This document shows positions 59,578 to 64,000 of a stretch of DNA of 64,000 bases, piece after piece. Origin of the DNA: Cylicocyclus nassatus. Taxonomy: Eukaryota; Nematoda; Chromadorea; Rhabditida; Strongylidae. The stretch is taken from NCBI GenBank assembly GCA_958299035.1, contig CATQJL010000305.1, positions 76,786,792-76,850,791 on the forward strand. The letters run 5' to 3'. Positions within the stretch are counted from its first letter, which is position 1. The number at the start of each line of letters is the position of its first letter. Below the pieces are notes generated by a model. The model was not told the origin of the DNA. It searched no databases and worked only from the letters and a program-made list of their open reading frames with translations. The position numbers and the translations under genes are program-made.

Positions 59578-59768
59578 CCATTTGTGCCATCAAGGGCCGT
59601 TCTATAAGACCACTTAGACCACTGCATGTGTTTTTGGAAAATATGGATGAGACTACTTATGGCTTTGATTTCACAGCACACGCAGCTGCTAAGAGGTTCA
59701 AGATGGAATACGGCACTGATGGCTGGCTGATGAAAACCATGAATTGCATTTTCATGCAAAATTATTAG
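59578..59768 (+). CDS. Possible terminal exon, unknown protein
   Basis: After the acceptor TCTACTGCCTACTCTGCTAG, phase 1 is open for 62 residues to a TAG stop. It includes SIRPLRPLHVFLENMDETTY, then FTAHAAAKRFKMEYGTDGW. The helix followed by W-L-M-K is faintly like the region before the last membrane segment of ligand-gated channels. It could conceivably belong to the 54.7 kb gene, but no membrane segment follows and the middle exons are missing. The opposite strand is also open. Confidence 0.3.
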
Positions 59769-59805
59769 CATAATCATAATCAGCATGGCAAATAACCCCA
59801 CCACA

Positions 59806-60440
59806 CCAATTTTCAGCGAATTTTATGATTTTCGCACAACTACCTATCCCTACCGCAACCTCGTTATGTGGCACCGTAGCGAAGAATGAACATCATAGTT
59901 GTTATCGGCGTACCAAATAATCCCACTGTACCAAGTTTCAGCAAATTTTGTGACTTTCTCCCAACTACCGTATTCCTAGCGTGACCTCGTTATGTGGGCG
60001 AATGTTGAAAAATGAGTATCGGACTCGTGATCAGCGTGCCAAGAAACCCCACAATACCAATTTTCACTCGATTTAGTAATTTTCGCCCAACTACCGTATA
60101 GCTACCGTAATCCCAAATTGTGGCCATGTAGCGAAAAATAGATATCATATTCGTGATCAGCGTGCTAAAAACCCCATTGTACCAAGTTTCAAGCAATTTT
60201 GTGACTTTCGCACTACTACCGTATACCTACCGTAGTCCCGCTCCGTGGCCCCTTAGCGAAAAACGAGAGTTATATTCGTGATCAGCATGCGAAATAACCC
60301 CAGTGTACCAAGTTTCAGCAAATTTCGTGACTTTTGCCCAACTACCGTATCCCTACCGTAACCCCCTTATGTGGGCGATTGGCGAAGAATGAGCATCAGA
60401 CTCGTGATCAGCGCGTCGGATAACCACCGAGACCAAAATT
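59806..60440. repeat. Satellite array, about 124-bp unit, five copies
   Basis: Units start near 59806, 59929, 60054, 60179 and 60305 with TACCAAGTTTCAGCAAATTT. They then share TGACTTTCGCCCAACTACCG, TATGTGG, GCGAAAAATGAG and CGTGATCAGCGTGC in fixed order. Divergence is moderate. It is non-coding. Confidence 0.85.
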
Positions 60441-60796
60441 TTACAAAATTTCAAATTTTTGTGTTCAACGGTGCACCATGATACCCCCATCATGCTTCAT
60501 GAAACTCAAAGCAAAATCTACCCCGGAGGACTTTTTTCTGGACCTCTGCGTTTACGCACTATTTCTCTTTCTCTAACCAAACTCAGAGTTAACTCCGAGT
60601 TTCGCGGGCGGCTGAAACGCGCAGCAAATTCAGAGTTAACGCGCAGCTGAGCTGCGCGTTTCGTCGCGTAGCGTCTCGCATGGAACGAATTTCGCTACGT
60701 TTCCATACTTGGCATAAAGTACGTCTTGCGAGGTATCCTGCCATATAAGCCTTTCCCCAATTTGGTTTGCTTATGCAGGTGTTAATGGTCCCTGAA

Positions 60797-61250
60797 AGGT
60801 GCGTGTTAACTCAGAGTTAAAGGCAGTGTCTCACCAAAGTTGAGGTCGCGCGGATTTTCACATATTCTATTATAGGGACCTCTAAATAAGCCACTGCAGC
60901 AAGTTTCACTCAATTTGACCCCCTCCACGCTGAGAAAAATTCGCTCAAAGTGGTACGCGGAGAACGAGTTGGTACGCGCGGACGACTCTTTCGGTCTCCC
61001 CCTTACGCGTTTGAACATGTCCTCCCACTTGGCATCCACCTCCCCTCTGTTGCTGCCACTGTGGCTGAGGCTGGAGTTGGAAGGTATAACTCGTTCACGT
61101 TGCTTCCAAGGGGCTTCCAGAAAACGGGGTTTTTGGGAACTTCGTGCGATTTTAAGCCCATACAGTGCTAGACAGGGTCCGACAGGCTTCCAAAATGCAA
61201 AAATCTCGGCAACTAAATTTTGGTGAGACACTCTTTAACTCTGAGTTGAC
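60797..61250. repeat. Element bounded by AACTCAGAGTTAAAG inverted repeats
   Basis: The left end (TTAACTCAGAGTTAAAG, then GTGTCTCACCAAA) and the right end are inverted copies of ~35 bp. Both strands inside are open for 100 or more codons (minus 61231-60806, plus 60915-61226), but neither shows a known domain. It may be a non-autonomous transposon with captured sequence. Confidence 0.5.
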
Positions 61251-61287
61251 TCTGAGTTTGAGCTGCGCGTTTCGACAGGATTACTAC

Positions 61288-62590
61288 CGGTCTGATGATG
61301 AATGAGGAAGATCAAGTATGACAACACAATGAAGACAAGAAGACACCATCCGCTGACTTCCAATCTTGACAATTGAGAAGAACTATCTCTAACAGGGAAG
61401 GAAGGTGGGTCGAAGTGGCCTTTTAAAATGAGGTGGGTATCATCTTGTAGGGCTTCGAACGCTGATTTCAAATCTGCCTTCCTTATCTGCGGCGCGATTT
61501 TGGGCGAGTAGTTATGAGGGTTTTTAAGGGGCGGAAGTCGATACAAGTACAATCAAGGACAGCACACTGCTGTGTGCAGTCTGGTGTAGTGGCTTGTGTG
61601 ATGATCTTGCAGGCAGAAGCTCCCAGGTTCGAATCTCCAGCTGTGGGTTTTCTTTTGCTGGTCTACAAAAAATTTGTATGAGCGCGCCTATCGTCTGTAT
61701 ATCACCTCTTTCTTCTTTTAACTGCAAATCTCTTCAAAAAAGTTTTATTCCTCTATGTTTTCGAACGTCTATGTGCACTGATGAAAGGAGAGGACAAAAT
61801 GTGCAAAACATAGGCATTTTTCACAATGAGAGCAACCAATGAAGACTACTTCTTAACAATCCGAATGGTCGCAGTCTCCTATTAAATTGGAAGGGAAGCA
61901 GTACTGTGCAGGCGTTTCAAAATCTTTCGGATGTGCATCAAGGTAGCCGCTGGCGTGCCAGGAATAAGCTGAACATTGCCGAATATGTTGAGAACATTGT
62001 GACCTCCTTTCACCGCGGTGTTACGTGACAAATTGATTCTTTTGACATTTCTACCTCCACTTCAAATCACTTGCAAAGACCTTCGGAGAGAGCAGTTGTT
62101 GCCTTGAGATTTGATAAAAGAAACAGGGGGTGGTGTATGGACGCTGCCCATGCTCAAACAAATTTTTTGTAGACCAACCAGACGGAAACCACAACAAGAG
62201 ATTCGAACCTGGGAGCCTCTACCCGCAAGACCATCACACTAACCACTACACCAGACGGCACACACCGGTGCGCACTCCTTGATTGTATTTGTATCGACTT
62301 CCGCCCCCTAAAAACTCTCATAACTCCTCGCCCAAAATCGCGCCTCAGATAAGGAAGGCAGATTTGAAATCAGTGTTCGAAGCCCTACAAGATGATACCC
62401 ACCGCATTCTAAAAGGCCACTTCGACCCACCTTCCTTCCCGTGTAAGAACAGGCGACGGTAGAAGACTCGACGCATAAAAGGTCTTGTCAGCACGAGTTT
62501 GTCAATGGGATCGATTCTTTCAAACAACTAACCACTTGAGAAGTCTACGAATACCAAGATGTAAATCATCCCAAATTTGACTGTCTTCAT
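61288..62590 (-). CDS. Small membrane protein, first two exons; intron enlarged by foldback
   Basis: Exon 1, 62590-62533, encodes MKTVKFGMIYILVFVDFSS and ends with donor GTTAGT. Exon 2, 61386-61288, encodes DSSSQLSRLEVSGW, followed by a hydrophobic helix (CLLVFIVLSYLIFLI) and HHQT. It ends at donor GTAGTA. The G left by exon 1 plus AT of exon 2 makes GAT, so phases match. The 1.05 kb foldback (61393-62443) lies between them and duplicated the TAA/TTA of the acceptor. Without it the intron would be about 90 nt and end TTCTTAGAG. The product has two hydrophobic segments, leader and membrane span. Later exons and function are unknown. Confidence 0.45.
61570..61640 (+). repeat. tRNA-like segment in left arm of FB copy 3
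   Basis: A-box-like TGGTGTAGTGG and B-box GGTTCGAATCTC at tRNA spacing. The D-stem would pair only by G-U wobbles and the anticodon stem is poor. It is a SINE-like relic. Confidence 0.6.
62195..62270 (-). repeat. tRNA-like segment in right arm of FB copy 3
   Basis: On the minus strand TGGTGTAGTGGTTAG then GGTTCGAATC, mirroring the left-arm segment with a few differences. The intact polymerase III box pair is the conserved part. Confidence 0.6.
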
Positions 62591-62879
62591 TGCGTAATAT
62601 CAAACCAGAGAGGCATTCTATATGGACTTGGAGAGGTTCGACAGAGAAAAACACATACTTTACATATACACATTTATTCATCCTCAGCGGTTATATGCAG
62701 AATATCGCGATGATTGCTTGAGTTAGGCAACTTCGATTTTAATCGCTTTGATAACAAGAATCCATTGTTGCTTGTGGCAAACAGCGCATTCTCGTAATGT
62801 CGGATCTTGATCCATAACTTCTCGACTCGGTAGACGCTGTGGACCAGCCACGGTTTTTCCACCTTGTTTTCTTAATCCT

Positions 62880-62945
62880 ATTCCTGGTGGATGGTATAGG
62901 TCAGAGCTAAGACAAACAGACAAACAGATAAACAAACAGACATTC
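62880..62945. repeat. (ACAAACAG)n microsatellite
   Basis: Short imperfect tandem repeat of ACAGACAAAC type, just upstream of the RTE fragment that begins near 63060. The overlapping minus-strand ORF with a Cys/Leu-rich start is a by-product of this repeat. Confidence 0.7.
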
Positions 62946-63059
62946 AGCTTCATATATAAGACAATAGCATCTCTGCGACTGTGCTAAAGAAGCTAATAGC
63001 TTAAGAATTACGAGAAAACGTGTTTCATTGCTGACTCTGAAGCTGACACGCCAACTGGG

Positions 63060-63745
63060 CGACGAACCAAAAGCAATTACTAACTGACGTTCGAACCGCG
63101 AAGCGATGCAGAGAAGAGATTGAAAAAGATCTTAAGAAGGAAGTAGCAATGATAATTGACGCCGCAAAGGCTAGAAGAAGTTAACTCGAAGTCGTCGATC
63201 TTCGACTTCAACATCAAGATGACGCACGCCGCCCTCAAGGAACAACAAGAGTTAAGTGGAATCGCCTACAACTCTATTCGGATCTCGCTGTCAGCCATAC
63301 TTACCCGGGTCCAGGTCACCTTAAAGAGGCCGATAATAGCAATCATGTTTGTTCTTTATTCAAAATTCGTCATATTATTACCCATGAAGAACCTCAGCGT
63401 CTGGCTCCTACAATGAAAAACTTCACGCGTGTGGATCTGATCCCTACAAAATCAAGCCAGGATCAAGTCATATATTTTTCAATCCTTTCAAGACTCCGTC
63501 AGGATTTTTTACGTGGTACCTCACTAAAGGCAAGATTAATGGAAAGTCAGCAGCATTGCTGTGCAAGAAGAAAGATTCCTACCACATTGCCGTCTATCGT
63601 CCTATCCGCTGTTGTCCATAGTCTACAAACTCCAAAGCATAGCTCCAGCGATTGCATCAAATCTTTCAATCTGTTCGACTTGGCATTTTACCAGATCTTT
63701 ACGGAACTACCGTGCGCAACTCCTATATGCATAGGTGCGTAGCTG
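63060..63745 (+). mobile_element. Decayed RTE-type reverse transcriptase fragment
   Basis: Fragments in shifting frames follow the order of an RTE reverse transcriptase N-terminal region. They are EKDLKKEVAMIIDAAKARRS, RRPQGTTR, LYSDLAVSHTYPGPGHLKEA, then FKIRHII, VDLIP and, near 63560-63610, CKKKDSYHIAVYRPIRCCP. The last corresponds to the KKGD-x-NYRPI motif. It lacks the catalytic FADD region; the copy is truncated where the 63751 element begins. It is a different, older copy than the 50-53 kb element. Confidence 0.7.
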
Positions 63746-63750
63746 TTGTA

Positions 63751-64000
63751 AAGGGGCGTCCCAAAAATGTGCACGCTGTTTGATTATCAATAACTCTGTT
63801 ACCTCAAGGTCTTTTGCCAAACTTTAATAATGTTCAGTAGAGCTGGTTTCAACTTAGGATTATAGTATAGTGCGAATCTTCGATCCCTCTTCGTCAATGT
63901 AGAATTACGGTAGACACTGAGGAGGGTTTCAAGCCATTAAGAGTAGCACCTTGCTTCAAAAAGGAGACCAAACTAGACGAAAACTCATATACTGAGCTAA
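63751..64000. mobile_element. CAGGGTGTCCC-family element cut by window edge
   Basis: Begins AAGGGGCGTCCCAAAAATG after TA, followed by the family order TTTGATTATCAATAACTC, GTAGAGCTGGTTTCAAC and GTAGAATTACGGTAGAC. The right arm lies outside the window. Confidence 0.75.

Larger units (their letters stand above)
61393..62443. mobile_element. Foldback element, family FB, copy 3 (1051 bp, tRNA-like arms)
   Basis: TIRs start CAGGGAAGGAAGG and CACGGGAAGGAAGG, then GTGGGTCGAAGTGGCC, a GAACGCTGATTTCAAATCTG-type block, TTATCTGCGGCGCG and GGGCGGAAGTCGATAC. It is flanked by TAA at 61390-61392 and 62444-62446. Each arm holds a tRNA-like segment oriented inward. Same family and TSD type as 19146-19608 and 42342-43384. 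Confidence 0.9.

Noticed and set aside
60806..61231. 141-codon minus-strand ORF inside the inverted-repeat-bounded element
   Set aside because: Both strands are open, no domain is recognisable, and it is bounded by transposon-like ends; not called a gene.
42527..62270. Functional tRNA genes at the five tRNA-like sites
   Set aside because: A and B boxes are present but acceptor, D and anticodon stems do not fold properly; four of the five are inside repeat arms.

Overview
The window is nuclear DNA of a nematode, most likely a strongylid (hookworm-type, clade V) worm. The DNA is AT-rich. The genes I can read have many short exons split by introns with GTAAG/GTGAG-like donors and TTTCAG-like acceptors. 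Several start just downstream of a TTTTCAG- or TTTTAG-like site that looks like a spliced-leader acceptor. The commonest coding remnant is a broken RTE-type retrotransposon whose tail (RLRDPVEYV, REAKRPRGRPPTRW) is of the kind abundant in hookworm-type genomes. There are no rRNA genes, convincing functional tRNAs, operators or CRISPR arrays. Most of the window is non-coding and crowded with miniature transposons, foldback elements and degenerate satellites.

I assembled genes by hand from exons whose reading phases join correctly. (1) Minus strand, 7975 down to about 1250 and probably beyond: a secreted Ig plus DB-module protein resembling the nematode IGDB family. (2) Minus strand, 26811-24832: the last two exons of an unrecognised gene; one exon is split by a 1.56 kb Mutator-like element with a perfect 9-bp target duplication. 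(3) Minus strand, 32417-32150: a very small secreted protein. (4) Plus strand, 45342-47081: a complete four-exon gene for a 151-residue secreted Thr-rich protein with a polyA signal. (5) Plus strand, 54728-55809: the 5' half of a Cys-loop ligand-gated ion channel. (6) Minus strand, 62590-61288: the start of a small membrane protein whose first intron has been enlarged by a foldback transposon. Three single exons (27920-28147, 54116-54339, 59578-59768) are weaker candidates.

Mobile DNA, region by region. 5.9-23.8 kb: MITEs of several families, a 0.46 kb foldback element, two mariner-type elements, and a roughly 120-bp diverged satellite (14.65-15.77 kb). 25-27.3 kb: the Mutator-like and a piggyBac-like element. 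28.7-43.4 kb: stem-loop MITEs with CAGGGTGTCCC-like ends, a 951-bp near-perfect palindrome, and a 1.04 kb foldback carrying tRNA-like segments. 47.4-48.5 kb: further MITEs. 50-53 kb: the RTE retrotransposon. 53-64 kb: the densest part, with a second 951-bp palindrome, a 1.05 kb foldback, a 124-bp satellite, hAT-like and other MITEs, and a second RTE fragment at the right edge.

The genes do not form an operon or pathway; they look like independent loci. The most striking structure is a set of foldback elements (19.1, 42.3 and 61.4 kb). All three are flanked by a 3-bp TTA/TAA duplication and share a subterminal module, and two hold a tRNA-like sequence in each arm. All exon calls come from reading the sequence, with no transcript data.
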